Assembly (NCBI RefSeq): GCF_020532625.1
Contig: NZ_JAJAUY010000035.1
Location: 1-48,948 of the forward strand
Direction: 5' to 3'
DNA from: Streptomyces antimicrobicus
GTDB taxonomy: Bacteria; Actinomycetota; Actinomycetes; Streptomycetales; Streptomycetaceae
Length of the DNA: 48,948 nt
Shown: one piece after another, positions 26,056 through 34,420 of the stretch
Position numbering within the stretch: position 1 is the stretch's first letter
How the letters are laid out: each line of letters starts with the position of its first letter
Position numbers and translations under genes: made by a program
The notes under the pieces: generated by a model
The model's input: only the letters and a program-made list of their open reading frames with translations
What the model was told of the DNA's origin: nothing
The model's database searches: none

Positions 26056-27798
26056 ATGAGCATGGATTCACCGCCCCCGGCCCTCCAGGGCGAGCGCGCC
26101 GGCACCCCGGGCGCCGCGGACGGCCCCGAGGGGTCGCCCGACCGCGCCGTCGTCACCGTCGGGGTGCTCGCCGTCCTGGCGGTGGTCGGCTGGGCGGCGC
26201 TCGGCGAGGACTCCTTCGACGCGGCGTCGGGCAGCGCCCTGGGGTGGGTCCTGAGCAATTTCGCCTGGCTCTTCGTGATCGCCGCCGACGCCTTCCTCGT
26301 CCTGTGCGTGGTCCTGGCGATCAGCCGCTTCGGCCGGATCCGGCTCGGCGCCGACGACTCCGAGCCGGAGTTCAGCAACCTCGCGTGGATCGCCATGATG
26401 TTCAGCGCCGGCATGGGCATCGGCCTGATGTTCTACGGGGTGGGGGAGCCCCTCACCCACTACCTGGCGCCGCCCCCGGCCAGCGGCGCCGCGCCCCGCA
26501 CCGGCGGGGCCGCCCTCGCGGCGATGGAGTACTCCTTCTTCCACTGGACCCTCACCCCCTGGGCGATCTACGGCATCGCCGGCCTGGCCCTGGCCTACGC
26601 CACCTTCCGCAAGCGCCGCGGCAACCGCCTGTCCGCCGCCTTCGTCCCGCTCATCGGCCTGCGCCGGGCCGGGGCCTGGCCCGGCAGGGCCATCGACCTG
26701 CTCGCCGTCTTCGCCACCGTCTTCGGCACCGCGACCAGCCTGGGCCTGGGCGCGCTCCAGGTCGCCGAGGGCCTGAACCTGACCGCCGGGGTCGAGGACT
26801 CCACCGGCCTGGAACTGATCATCATCGGTTCGCTGTCCGCGGCCTTCGTGCTCTCGGCCTTCTCCGGCCTGCACAAGGGCGTCAAATGGCTCAGCACGCT
26901 CAACATCGTGCTCGCCGCCGCCCTGATGCTGTTCGTCTTCCTGCTCGGCCCCACCGTCTACATCCTCGACGCGATCCCGGCCGGCGTCGGCGGCTACCTG
27001 GAGGAACTGCTGCCCATGGCCACCCGCACCGGTGCCTTCACCGACAGCGCGTGGCTGGGCGCCTGGACCGTCTTCTACTGGGCGTGGTGGCTGTCCTGGG
27101 CCCCGTTCGTCGGCACCTTCATCGCCCGGATCTCCCGCGGCCGCACCATCCGCGAGTTCCTGATCGGCGTCCTGCTGGTGCCGTCCGGCGCGACCGTCGT
27201 CTGGTTCTGCGTGATGGGCGGCACCGCGATCCGCCTGGACTCCACCGGCGCCGCCGACCTGGCCGCCGCCGTCGAGGACGGCGCGGAGGCCTCGCTGTTC
27301 GCGATGCTCGACGCGCTCCCGCTGGGCACCCTCACCTCGTACGTGGCCATGGCCCTGGTCATGACGTACTTCGTCACCAGCGCCGATTCCGCCTCCCTCG
27401 TCATGGGCTCGCTGACCAGCCGCGGCTCGCTGCACCCGCCGACCTGGCTGGTGGTCACGTGGGGCGTGCTGATGGCCGCCGTGGCCGCCGTCCTGCTGGT
27501 CGCGGGCGGGCTGAAGTCCTTGCAGACCGCGACGATCCTCGTCGCCCTGCCGTTCGCCGTCGTGATGCTCCTGCTGTGCTGGGCGCTGCTGAAGGAGCTG
27601 CGCGAGGACCCGGGCGCCGGGACGGCCCGCCACCCCGCCCTGCACGGGCTGCGCGACGCCGTCAAGGCGATGGTCGGCGACGCCGTCACCGAGCGGGCCC
27701 CCGTACGCCACCCCAGGCTCCACCGAGCCGCCGGGGCCCGGGCCCGCGACCGCGAGGAGCCCTTCGGCCCCGACGCGGGCCCGGGCCCCGGGGCATGA
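26056..27798 (+). CDS. BCCT family betaine/carnitine/choline transporter
   Basis: 580 residues with about twelve membrane helices. Family signatures: AWIAMMFSAGMGIGLMFYGVGEP with the glycine-rich segment of the sodium-linked members, the FFHWTLTPWAIYG stretch, and the aromatic substrate box FYWAWWLSWAPFVGTFIARIS. C-terminal Arg/Asp-rich tail after about 540. It takes up betaine-type trimethylammonium compounds, coupled to sodium or protons, often for osmoprotection. The ATG has only weak upstream purines; a short inverted repeat CCCCA-TAG-TGGGG (near 26039-26051) sits directly before it. Substrate cannot be determined. Confidence 0.93.
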   Translation: MSMDSPPPALQGERAGTPGAADGPEGSPDRAVVTVGVLAVLAVVGWAALGEDSFDAASGSALGWVLSNFAWLFVIAADAFLVLCVVLAISRFGRIRLGADDSEPEFSNLAWIAMMFSAGMGIGLMFYGVGEPLTHYLAPPPASGAAPRTGGAALAAMEYSFFHWTLTPWAIYGIAGLALAYATFRKRRGNRLSAAFVPLIGLRRAGAWPGRAIDLLAVFATVFGTATSLGLGALQVAEGLNLTAGVEDSTGLELIIIGSLSAAFVLSAFSGLHKGVKWLSTLNIVLAAALMLFVFLLGPTVYILDAIPAGVGGYLEELLPMATRTGAFTDSAWLGAWTVFYWAWWLSWAPFVGTFIARISRGRTIREFLIGVLLVPSGATVVWFCVMGGTAIRLDSTGAADLAAAVEDGAEASLFAMLDALPLGTLTSYVAMALVMTYFVTSADSASLVMGSLTSRGSLHPPTWLVVTWGVLMAAVAAVLLVAGGLKSLQTATILVALPFAVVMLLLCWALLKELREDPGAGTARHPALHGLRDAVKAMVGDAVTERAPVRHPRLHRAAGARARDREEPFGPDAGPGPGA

Positions 27799-27822
27799 TC
27801 GCGGAGCACCCCCGGGGCTGGG

Positions 27823-27828
27823 TAGGGT
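27823..27828 (+). promoter_or_regulatory. Nudix gene -10 element, predicted leaderless start
   Basis: TAGGGT ends seven bases before the GTG at 27836, and no ribosome site is present, so the mRNA may begin at the start codon. Confidence 0.4.
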
Positions 27829-27835
27829 TGCGGCT

Positions 27836-28330
27836 GTGACCTCCTCCACTGACTACGCCCGCTACATCGCAGGCCTGCCACGGGTGCTCGCGGGAGCGGC
27901 CGCCCTCTTCCGTGACGCCGCCGGGCGCGTGCTGCTGGTCGAGCCCAACTACCGCGAGGGCTGGGCGCTGCCCGGCGGGACCATCGAGTCGGACCAGGGC
28001 GAGTCGCCGCGTACGGCCGCCCGCCGGGAGAGCGCCGAGGAGATCGGCCTCGACGTTCCGCTGGGCCGGCTCCTCGCCGTGGACTGGGTGCTCGGCACCG
28101 GACGCCCGCCCCTGGTCGCGTACGTCTACGACGGCGGGGTGCTCGACGAGGAGCAGCTGGCGGCCGTCACGCTCCAGGAGGCGGAACTGCTGTCCTGGAA
28201 GCTCGTCGAACCCGCCGAACTCGCCGCGCACCTGCCCGGACCGCTGGGCCTGCGGGTCCAAGAGGCCTACCGCGTCCTGGAGTCGGGCGAAGGCACCGCC
28301 GAACTGGAGAACGGACGACGCCCCGCATGA
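27836..28330 (+). CDS. Nudix hydrolase
   Basis: 164 residues. The Nudix box is clear in its second half (REsaEEigL: Arg64, Glu65, Glu68, Glu69) with the upstream Glu56, but the distance from Gly48 to Glu56 is two residues longer than the canonical pattern. Nudix enzymes cleave nucleoside diphosphates linked to another group, such as oxidised nucleotides, ADP-ribose or NADH. The substrate is unknown. The end overlaps the next start by four bases (ATGA), so the small following protein is co-translated. Confidence 0.9.
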   Translation: MTSSTDYARYIAGLPRVLAGAAALFRDAAGRVLLVEPNYREGWALPGGTIESDQGESPRTAARRESAEEIGLDVPLGRLLAVDWVLGTGRPPLVAYVYDGGVLDEEQLAAVTLQEAELLSWKLVEPAELAAHLPGPLGLRVQEAYRVLESGEGTAELENGRRPA

Positions 28331-28770
28331 CCATGCACACCCTGGAGATGTACGCCTGGCCCAGCACCAGCGACGAGGGCCCGGACGCCCTGCCGATGGT
28401 GCACTTCACCACCGAGCAGCTGGTCGGCGACGAGGTCACCCCCGAAGGGGTGCCGGTCTGGCTGTTCGACACCGCGATACGGGACGGCGGTTGGGTCCAC
28501 TTCACCGACTACGAGGGCTGGGCGAGCACCGCCCCCGGCTGGAACGCCGTCTACCGCCAGGAGGACGACGCCCTGTTCGTCACCGGTCCCGGCGCCTGCG
28601 AGGGCTGGTACCAGGGCTACCTGGGCGCCCCGGAGGACTGGCGCGCGGCGGCCGACGCGCAGCGGAAGCTGGTCCTGCTGACGGCCCCCGTCCAGCACCC
28701 GTCGTACTACGCCCACGCCGTCGAGCAGGGCGCGGCCTTCGCCCTGCTCGTGCCGCTGGACGTGATCTGA
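28327..28770 (+). CDS. Hypothetical protein coupled to the Nudix gene
   Basis: 147 residues, acidic, soluble and rich in Trp, Tyr and Asp (e.g. FTDYEGWASTAPGWNAVYRQ, GWYQGYLGAPEDWRAA). No membrane segment, signal or known motif. The ATG overlaps the Nudix stop, so the two proteins are made together. I do not recognise the family. Confidence 0.75.
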   Translation: MTMHTLEMYAWPSTSDEGPDALPMVHFTTEQLVGDEVTPEGVPVWLFDTAIRDGGWVHFTDYEGWASTAPGWNAVYRQEDDALFVTGPGACEGWYQGYLGAPEDWRAAADAQRKLVLLTAPVQHPSYYAHAVEQGAAFALLVPLDVI

Positions 28771-28796
28771 CGGTCCGGCGGCAGAGCGGGCGGCGA

Positions 28797-28802
28797 TAGG
28801 CT
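28797..28802 (+). promoter_or_regulatory. -10 element of the YcxB-like gene, predicted leaderless start
   Basis: TAGGCT ends eight bases before the GTG at 28811 and there is no ribosome site between, which fits a leaderless transcript. Confidence 0.4.
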
Positions 28803-28810
28803 CCGCACCC

Positions 28811-29326
28811 GTGGACGACATACGACGTACGACCGTGGGCTTCACCGGGACCCTGACACGGGACGAGTTCGACGAGGCGGTGCGCGCCTGGGGCACCCTG
28901 CGGCGCCTGCGGCTGCTCGTCGTCGTGGCCGCGGTCCTGATCGCGCTGCTGAACGTGCGGCTCACCGCCGACGGCGGCTCGGTGCACCTCCCCGGGCTCG
29001 CCGCCGCCCTCGCCTACCTCGTGTTCGGGCTCCTGACGCCCCGGCTCGTCGCCGGCCGGATGTTCCGCGTCGACCGGGCCAGGGGCCCCAAGCGGTGCGT
29101 GATCGACGGCACCGGCATCACCGTCTCGCACGGCGACGAGGAGATCCTGCGGGCGCCCTGGCGCAGCCTGACCCGCTTCCACGAGACCGAACGGGCGTAC
29201 GTGGTGACGGGCCGGGTCGGCTGGAAGAGCTGCATGGCGGTCCTGCCCAAGCGGCTGCTCTCCGGTCCCGGCGAGGTCGAGCTCGTGGGGGCCCTGCTCG
29301 ACACCCACCTCGGGCGCCGACGCTGA
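28811..29326 (+). CDS. YcxB-like membrane protein
   Basis: 171 residues from GTG 28811. Two adjacent membrane helices (about 35-52 and 60-82) are followed by a cytoplasmic domain (about 95-165) with the YcxB pattern: KRCVIDGTGITVSHGDEEI, then APWRSLTRFHETERAYVV. Function unknown. It ends seven bases from the convergent MASE1 gene. Confidence 0.7.
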   Translation: MDDIRRTTVGFTGTLTRDEFDEAVRAWGTLRRLRLLVVVAAVLIALLNVRLTADGGSVHLPGLAAALAYLVFGLLTPRLVAGRMFRVDRARGPKRCVIDGTGITVSHGDEEILRAPWRSLTRFHETERAYVVTGRVGWKSCMAVLPKRLLSGPGEVELVGALLDTHLGRRR

Positions 29327-29333
29327 CCCGCCG

Positions 29334-30296
29334 TCACCGCGGCCGGCCCGAGCGGAGCTGGGCGATGACCTCCTCCAGCTCCTCGCAGGCCTCCTCCACC
29401 TTCAGCCGGATGTTGTTCTGCTCGGTGACCAGGGCCGACAGCAGCAGGCCCGTCAGGGCGGCGGCGCCGTTGAGGGCCTGGAGGTTGACCATCACCTCGA
29501 ACCAGGTGTGACCGGCGAACGGGCCGTCGCGTTCGGTGGCCGCCCCGATCGCCACCACCGAGACGATCAGCACACAGGGCGCGGCGCCGGGCAGCTGGAA
29601 CCGTACCGCCGCCCAGATGATCACCGGGAACACCAGGAACAGCAGGGAAAGATCGCTGTGCACGGCCGCCAGCGTGACCAGCGCCGTCGCGGCCAGCATC
29701 ACCGCCGCCTCCAGCGCCCGCAGGAGCTCGACGGGCAGCTCGGGCCGGCGCACGCACAGCAGCACCGGCGTGAGCACCAGCACCCCCATCGCGTCACCGG
29801 CCCACCACGCCGACCACACCGTCCAGGCCCCGCTCTCCGGCACGCTGCCGGTGGCGAGCAGCACCACCGTGCCGGTCGTGGAGCTGATCAGCATCGGCAG
29901 CAGCCCGCCCAGGAAGACCAGCGCCAGCCCGTCGCGCAGCCGGTCCAGCTCGGTACGGAACCCCGCCCGGCGCAGCAGTGCCCAGGCGCACAACGGCGCG
30001 AGGGTGTTCCCGATCAGGATGGCGACCGAGGTGTGGTCGAACGGGCTGATCGAGGTGATCACGAGGTACGTGCCGAGCACGATCCCGGGCCAGATCCGCG
30101 GCCCCAGCCGCAGCAGGGCGGCCAGTGCGATGCCCGTGGGCAGCCACAGCGGGGTGACGTGCGCGCCGTCGACCACGATGCGCCGGAGCAGGCCGATCCG
30201 GCCGCCCGCGTAGTAGGCGGCCGTGACGAGCAGGATCCACCCCACGGTGGTGGCGGGTCCCCGCCATCGCTCGATGCGCACCACCGTATGAGACAA
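29334..30296 (-). CDS. MASE1-domain membrane sensor
   Basis: 320 residues read from TTG 30296; an in-frame GTG at 30284 is an alternative. Eight or so membrane helices with the MASE1 pattern (YYAGGRIGLL, then LWLPTGIALAALLRLGPRIWPGIVLG). The C-terminal 40 residues are a short cytoplasmic helix (EQNNIRLKVEEACEELEEVI), and no kinase, cyclase or phosphatase domain is attached. MASE1 domains normally carry such an output domain. The PP2C phosphatase gene ends 72 bp upstream on the same strand, so it is the natural candidate partner. Confidence 0.82.
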   Translation of the reverse strand: MSHTVVRIERWRGPATTVGWILLVTAAYYAGGRIGLLRRIVVDGAHVTPLWLPTGIALAALLRLGPRIWPGIVLGTYLVITSISPFDHTSVAILIGNTLAPLCAWALLRRAGFRTELDRLRDGLALVFLGGLLPMLISSTTGTVVLLATGSVPESGAWTVWSAWWAGDAMGVLVLTPVLLCVRRPELPVELLRALEAAVMLAATALVTLAAVHSDLSLLFLVFPVIIWAAVRFQLPGAAPCVLIVSVVAIGAATERDGPFAGHTWFEVMVNLQALNGAAALTGLLLSALVTEQNNIRLKVEEACEELEEVIAQLRSGRPR

Positions 30297-30368
30297 CGGC
30301 CCCTGCCGCAGACGGAGCGTGACACGCGCGCGGCGCCCCGCCCGGCCCGCTCCGGAGCCCGCCCGGCC

Positions 30369-31250
30369 CTACCCGGTGTGCCCTGCCCGGCCCTCCCCGG
30401 GCCGGCCCTCCGGCAGCGGCACCGGCCCCGGTGCCGCCGCGTCGTGCCGCAGTACCAGGACGGCCGCGTCGTCGAGGTGACCGGTGGAGTCGGCCACCTT
30501 CATCACCTCGGCGGCCAGGTCCTCGGGGTCGGCGCCCGCCCCCTCCCGCACCACCCGGGACACCGCGGCCAGCCCCGCCTCCAGCGGGAAGCCGGGCCCC
30601 TCCAGGATGCCGTCGGTCACCAGCACCCAGGCCCCGGCCCGGGTCAGCCGGTGCCGGGTCACCGGATAGCCGGCCCCCGGCAGCATGCCCAGGGGCAGGG
30701 CGCCCTGGTCCTCGGCGATGCCGTGGTCGCCGTCCACGGTGGCCCACACCGCCGGCACATGGCCGGCCCGGGCGCTCTGCAGCTCCCAGCTGTCCGGATC
30801 GAACAGGAAGAAGCTGCAGGTGGCGAAGAGCCCCCGGTTGACGGACAGGAGCAGGTCGTTGACCCGGCTCAGCACCTCGCCGGGGTCGTCCACGGCCGTC
30901 GCCACGGCCCGCAGCGCGATCCGGACCTGGCCCATGAACGCCGCCGCCTCCACGTCGTGGCCCTGGACGTCGCCTATGGAGAACGCGAGTGCGCCCTGCG
31001 GCAGCCGGAAGCCGTCGTACCAGTCGCCCCCGATGTCCAGCCCGCGCCGGGCGGGCTGGTAGCGGGCGGCGATCCGCAGCCCCGGCAGGGCGGGCAGCGA
31101 GGCGGGCAGCATCTCCCGCTGGAGGGCCTCGGCCAGCTCCACCCGGGCGCGGTGGAACTCCGCGCCCTCGCGGGCCTGGGCCGTGAGCCGCCCCAAGGTG
31201 GTCAGGAGATCGTCGGCACTCGCCGACCGCGGGTGACGACGCGGGGTCAT
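30369..31250 (-). CDS. PP2C/SpoIIE-family protein phosphatase
   Basis: 293 residues from ATG 31250 (GGAG six bases upstream); ATG 31280 lacks a site. Short N-terminal helix (about 12-48, possible coiled coil) then the SpoIIE catalytic domain, with metal-binding Asp76 in DIGGDWYDGF and Asp94 in SIGDVQGHD and the later TGHLDDAAVLVLR (about 260-272). Such enzymes dephosphorylate anti-anti-sigma factors, releasing sigma factors. No PAS, GAF or anti-sigma domain is present, so sensing may come from the MASE1 protein encoded next. Ends in a Pro/Gly tail. Confidence 0.9.
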   Translation of the reverse strand: MTPRRHPRSASADDLLTTLGRLTAQAREGAEFHRARVELAEALQREMLPASLPALPGLRIAARYQPARRGLDIGGDWYDGFRLPQGALAFSIGDVQGHDVEAAAFMGQVRIALRAVATAVDDPGEVLSRVNDLLLSVNRGLFATCSFFLFDPDSWELQSARAGHVPAVWATVDGDHGIAEDQGALPLGMLPGAGYPVTRHRLTRAGAWVLVTDGILEGPGFPLEAGLAAVSRVVREGAGADPEDLAAEVMKVADSTGHLDDAAVLVLRHDAAAPGPVPLPEGRPGEGRAGHTG

Positions 31251-31344
31251 GGGCTGCTCCGATGAGACGTCCGCCCCCATCCTAGGCCCGGCCCCCGTTC
31301 TCCGCTCGGCCGCCGCCGCACCCCTTGCGACCAGCGCAAAGGCC

Positions 31345-31932
31345 CTAGAAGAGGGCCTGCGGCCCCGCCGTGCGCCCGCCCGACTCGAAGGCCAGCAGAC
31401 GCTCCTTGCGGTCCAGGCCGCCGCCGTAGCCCGTCATGGCGCCCGAGGCCCCGATCACCCGGTGGCAGGGGACGATGATTCCGATCGGGTTCTTGCCGTT
31501 GGCCAGGCCCACCGCGCGCGAGGCGCCCGGCTTGCCCAGCTCGGTCGCGAGCCTGCCGTAGGACCAGGTCTCGCCGTACGGGATGCGGACCAGCTGGGCC
31601 CACACGCTGCGCTGGAAGTCGGTGCCCTCCAGGCGCAGCGGCAGGTCGAACGTGGTCAGCTCGCCCGCGAAGTAGGCCGCCAGCTGCCGCGCGACTTCGG
31701 GGAACGGCTCCTCCTCGGGACCCACCCGCTCGCCGAAGGACTCCTCCGGCGGCCGGTGCCGCTGCCCGGTCATGTACAGGCCGGACAGGACCGAGTCGGT
31801 GGCGACCAGGGTGAGCGGGCCGTAGGGGCTGTCGACGACGGTGTGCTGCCGGGTGCCCGTGGTGCGGGAGGCCGTGGTGCGGGTGCCCGCGGTGCGGCGG
31901 GGGTTCGTGGTGCCGGTGGGGGCGGTGCTCAT
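31345..31932 (-). CDS. ogt: Methylated-DNA-[protein]-cysteine S-methyltransferase
   Basis: 195 residues. The alkyl-acceptor Cys156 lies in IIVPCHRVIGASG, and the helix-turn-helix region FQRSVWAQLVRIPYGETWSYG precedes it. It transfers the methyl group from O6-methylguanine to itself, once only. The first 30 residues are a Thr/Arg repeat (GTRTTASRTTGTR) of low complexity. ATG 31932 has GAGGA upstream. It is 18 bp after the Ada-AlkA fusion, so both repair proteins are co-expressed. Confidence 0.95.
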   Translation of the reverse strand: MSTAPTGTTNPRRTAGTRTTASRTTGTRQHTVVDSPYGPLTLVATDSVLSGLYMTGQRHRPPEESFGERVGPEEEPFPEVARQLAAYFAGELTTFDLPLRLEGTDFQRSVWAQLVRIPYGETWSYGRLATELGKPGASRAVGLANGKNPIGIIVPCHRVIGASGAMTGYGGGLDRKERLLAFESGGRTAGPQALF

Positions 31933-31950
31933 GCTGCTGTCCTCACGTCG

Positions 31951-33435
31951 TCAAGCGGGCAGGTGGTTGATGGGGTGGGAGTCGGTCGCCCACAGGTACT
32001 GCACGGCGTACGCCCGCCAGGGCCGCCAGGCCGCCGCGTGGGCGGTCAGCGCGGCCGGGGTGGCGGGCAGCCCGAGACCCCGCGCGGCCCGCCGGACCCC
32101 GAGGTCCGACGGCAGGAACGCGTCCGGGTCGCCGAGCGCCCGCATCGCGATCACCTCGACCGTCCACGGCCCGAACCCGGGCAGCGCGGCCAGCCGGGCC
32201 CGGGACGCCTCCCAGTCGCTGTCGATGCCGAGCGGCAGCGAGCCGTCGGCCAGGGCGCCCACCAGGGTGGTCAGCGTGGTCCGGCGGGTGCGCGGCAGCG
32301 CCAGCGCCTCCGGGTCGAGGCCGGCCAGGGCCTCGGCGGACGGAAACAGGTGGGTCAGCCCGCCGTCCGGGTCCGGGTCGGCGACAGGCTCCCCGTGCGC
32401 GGCAACCAGCCGGCCGGCGTGCGTCCGGGCCGCCGCCGTGGAGACCTGCTGCCCGAGGACCGCCCGTACGGCGAACTCGGCGGCGTCGACGGTCCGCGGC
32501 ACCCGGCGCCCGGGCGCCTTGTCCACGACGGGCGCGAGCAGCGGATCGCGGCGCAGCTGCTCGTCGACGGCCTCGGGGTCGGCGTCCAGGTCCAGCATCC
32601 AGCGGCAGCGGCTGATCGCGAGGGTCAGGTCCCGCAGGTCCGTCAGGGCCAGCTGGCAGCCGATGTGGTCCGGCTGCGGGGTCAGCGCCACCACGCCGGT
32701 GCCGTAGGGCAGCCGCAGGGTGCGCCGGTAGGCGCCGGCCCGCCACTCCTCGACGCCGGGGACGGCGGTCGCGGCGAGGTGGCCGAACAGGTTCTCGGGG
32801 TTGAGCGGGGCCCGGAACGGCAGTCGCAGGGACAGCACGCCCGGCAGCCGGGGCTCCCCGGCCCGCCGGCCGCAGCGGCTGCGGGAGCGCAGCTCGCTGG
32901 GGGAGAGGGCGAAGACCTCCCGGACGGTGTCGTTGAAGGTGCGGATCGAGGAGAAGCCCGCCGCGAACGCCACGTCGGCCATCGGCAGCTCGGAGGTCTC
33001 GATCAGCAGCCGCGCGGTCTGCGCGCGCTGCGCCCGGGCCAGCGCGAGGGGACCCGCGCCGAGCTCGGCGCGCAGCTGCCGCTCCACCTGCCGGGTGGAG
33101 TAGCCCAGGCGCGCGGCCAGACCCGGGACGCCTTCCCGGTCGACCACGCCGTCCCGGATCAGCCGCATGGCCCGGGCCACGGCGTCGGCCCGGGCGTTCC
33201 ACTCCGGGGAGCCGGGGCTGGTGTCGGGGCGGCACCGCTTGCAGGCCCGGTAGCCGGCCTGCTGGCAGGCGGCGGCACTGGGCAGGAAGGTCATGTTCTC
33301 GACCTTGGGCGGAACGGCCGGGCAGCTCGGGCGGCAGTAGATCCCGGTGGTCCGGACGGCGGTGAAGAACCAGCCGTCGAACCGGGCGTCCTTGGACTGG
33401 ACCGCCCGTACGCAGCGCTCGGTGTCGGTGTGCAT
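31951..33435 (-). CDS. Ada-AlkA fusion: methyl sensor, AraC-type domain and 3-methyladenine glycosylase
   Basis: 494 residues from ATG 33435 with GGAG upstream. Residues 1-75 are the Ada N-terminal zinc domain with Cys34, Cys38, Cys65 and Cys68, the spacing of E. coli Ada Cys38/42/69/72; Cys34 is expected to accept the methyl from phosphotriesters. An AraC-type domain follows (about 85-190, ending FSSIRTFNDTVREVFALSPSELR). Residues 205-490 are an AlkA glycosylase (HhH motif LPGFGPWTVEVIAMRALGDPDAFLPSDLG, with the catalytic Asp). So one protein senses methylation, activates genes and removes alkylated bases. It drives ogt downstream. The frame also runs upstream without coding character. Confidence 0.95.
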   Translation of the reverse strand: MHTDTERCVRAVQSKDARFDGWFFTAVRTTGIYCRPSCPAVPPKVENMTFLPSAAACQQAGYRACKRCRPDTSPGSPEWNARADAVARAMRLIRDGVVDREGVPGLAARLGYSTRQVERQLRAELGAGPLALARAQRAQTARLLIETSELPMADVAFAAGFSSIRTFNDTVREVFALSPSELRSRSRCGRRAGEPRLPGVLSLRLPFRAPLNPENLFGHLAATAVPGVEEWRAGAYRRTLRLPYGTGVVALTPQPDHIGCQLALTDLRDLTLAISRCRWMLDLDADPEAVDEQLRRDPLLAPVVDKAPGRRVPRTVDAAEFAVRAVLGQQVSTAAARTHAGRLVAAHGEPVADPDPDGGLTHLFPSAEALAGLDPEALALPRTRRTTLTTLVGALADGSLPLGIDSDWEASRARLAALPGFGPWTVEVIAMRALGDPDAFLPSDLGVRRAARGLGLPATPAALTAHAAAWRPWRAYAVQYLWATDSHPINHLPA

Positions 33436-33509
33436 GGCTCCAGCATCCGGGGTGCGGAGGGTCGGGGCTGGCGGTTTTCCGACATCAAGACGAGGCCGGA
33501 AACGCCGCG

Positions 33510-33540
33510 GGCCCCGGTCGCCGTAGGGGCGGCCGGGGCC
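33510..33540 (-). terminator. pssA terminator
   Basis: GGCCCCGG (33510-33517) and CCGGGGCC (33533-33540) form a perfect 8-bp stem, extended inside by a T-G pair and CGCC/GGCG. It lies 22 bp beyond the pssA stop. Confidence 0.6.
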
Positions 33541-33562
33541 TGCGTACGCACGGTGCGGCGGG

Positions 33563-34420
33563 CTAGTGGACCTGGCTGGCCCGGGCCTCGCGGCGGTTGT
33601 GGCGGAAGGTGTTGACCCGCCGGGTGGTGGCGAACAGCGGAATGGTCGCCGCCAGCACGATCTGCAGGGCGCAGCCGGTCTGGAGCAGCAGCTGACCGCC
33701 GGGGGCGTCGAAGGCCCAGGCCGCCAGCAGGCCCATGGCGCCCACGATCCAGCTGAGCATCGCCACCGCGAGGACACCGCGCGGCTTGGGGTACTCGACC
33801 CGGCTCACCATCAGCCAGGCCACGCCGACGATCGCCAGCAGGGTCGGGACGAACGGCAGCTCCAGCAGCACGATGGAGACCACCGTCAGCGCGCCGAAGG
33901 GGCTCGGCATGCCCTGGAACATGCCGTCCTTCATGGTCACGCAGCTGAATCTCGCGAGGCGCAGGACCACCGCGAGCAGCACCACGATCGCAGCGAGCGC
34001 CGACACCCGCTGGTGCGCGTCGTCGGCGACCATGCCGTAGACGAGCACGAAGTAGGCGGGCGCCAGACCGAAGCTGATCAGGTCCGACAGGTTGTCCAGC
34101 TCGGCACCCATCGGGGAGCTGCGCAGCTTGCGCGCCACCAGCCCGTCGCAGAGGTCGAAGACCGCGGCGAGGAGCATCAGTATGACGGCGGTCGCGGCGC
34201 TGTGGCGCGCCATGCCCGTCTCGTCACTGCCGGTGAGGTGCGGGATGAGGATTCCGGTGGTGGTGAAGTACACCGCCATGAATCCGCACGTGGCGTTGCC
34301 GAGGGTGAGGGTGTCCGCTATCGACAGCCGCAGCGAGAGGGGCATCTCCTCGCCGTCGGCCTCCTCCTCCGCGGCCTGGGGAACCCAGTCGGTGCGTGAT
34401 TCGGGATCAGTCACGGTCAA
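33563..34420 (-). CDS. pssA: CDP-diacylglycerol-serine O-phosphatidyltransferase
   Basis: 285 residues from TTG 34420, chosen because GGGGGTGA lies six bases upstream; GTG 34414 is possible. The CDP-alcohol phosphotransferase motif is present (Asp89, Asp92, Gly93, Arg97, Gly105, Asp109, Asp113), with one residue fewer than the textbook spacing between AR and G. About six to eight membrane helices. It makes phosphatidylserine from CDP-diacylglycerol and serine, which Psd turns into phosphatidylethanolamine. The start overlaps the psd stop, so both are translated together. Confidence 0.94.
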   Translation of the reverse strand: MTVTDPESRTDWVPQAAEEEADGEEMPLSLRLSIADTLTLGNATCGFMAVYFTTTGILIPHLTGSDETGMARHSAATAVILMLLAAVFDLCDGLVARKLRSSPMGAELDNLSDLISFGLAPAYFVLVYGMVADDAHQRVSALAAIVVLLAVVLRLARFSCVTMKDGMFQGMPSPFGALTVVSIVLLELPFVPTLLAIVGVAWLMVSRVEYPKPRGVLAVAMLSWIVGAMGLLAAWAFDAPGGQLLLQTGCALQIVLAATIPLFATTRRVNTFRHNRREARASQVH

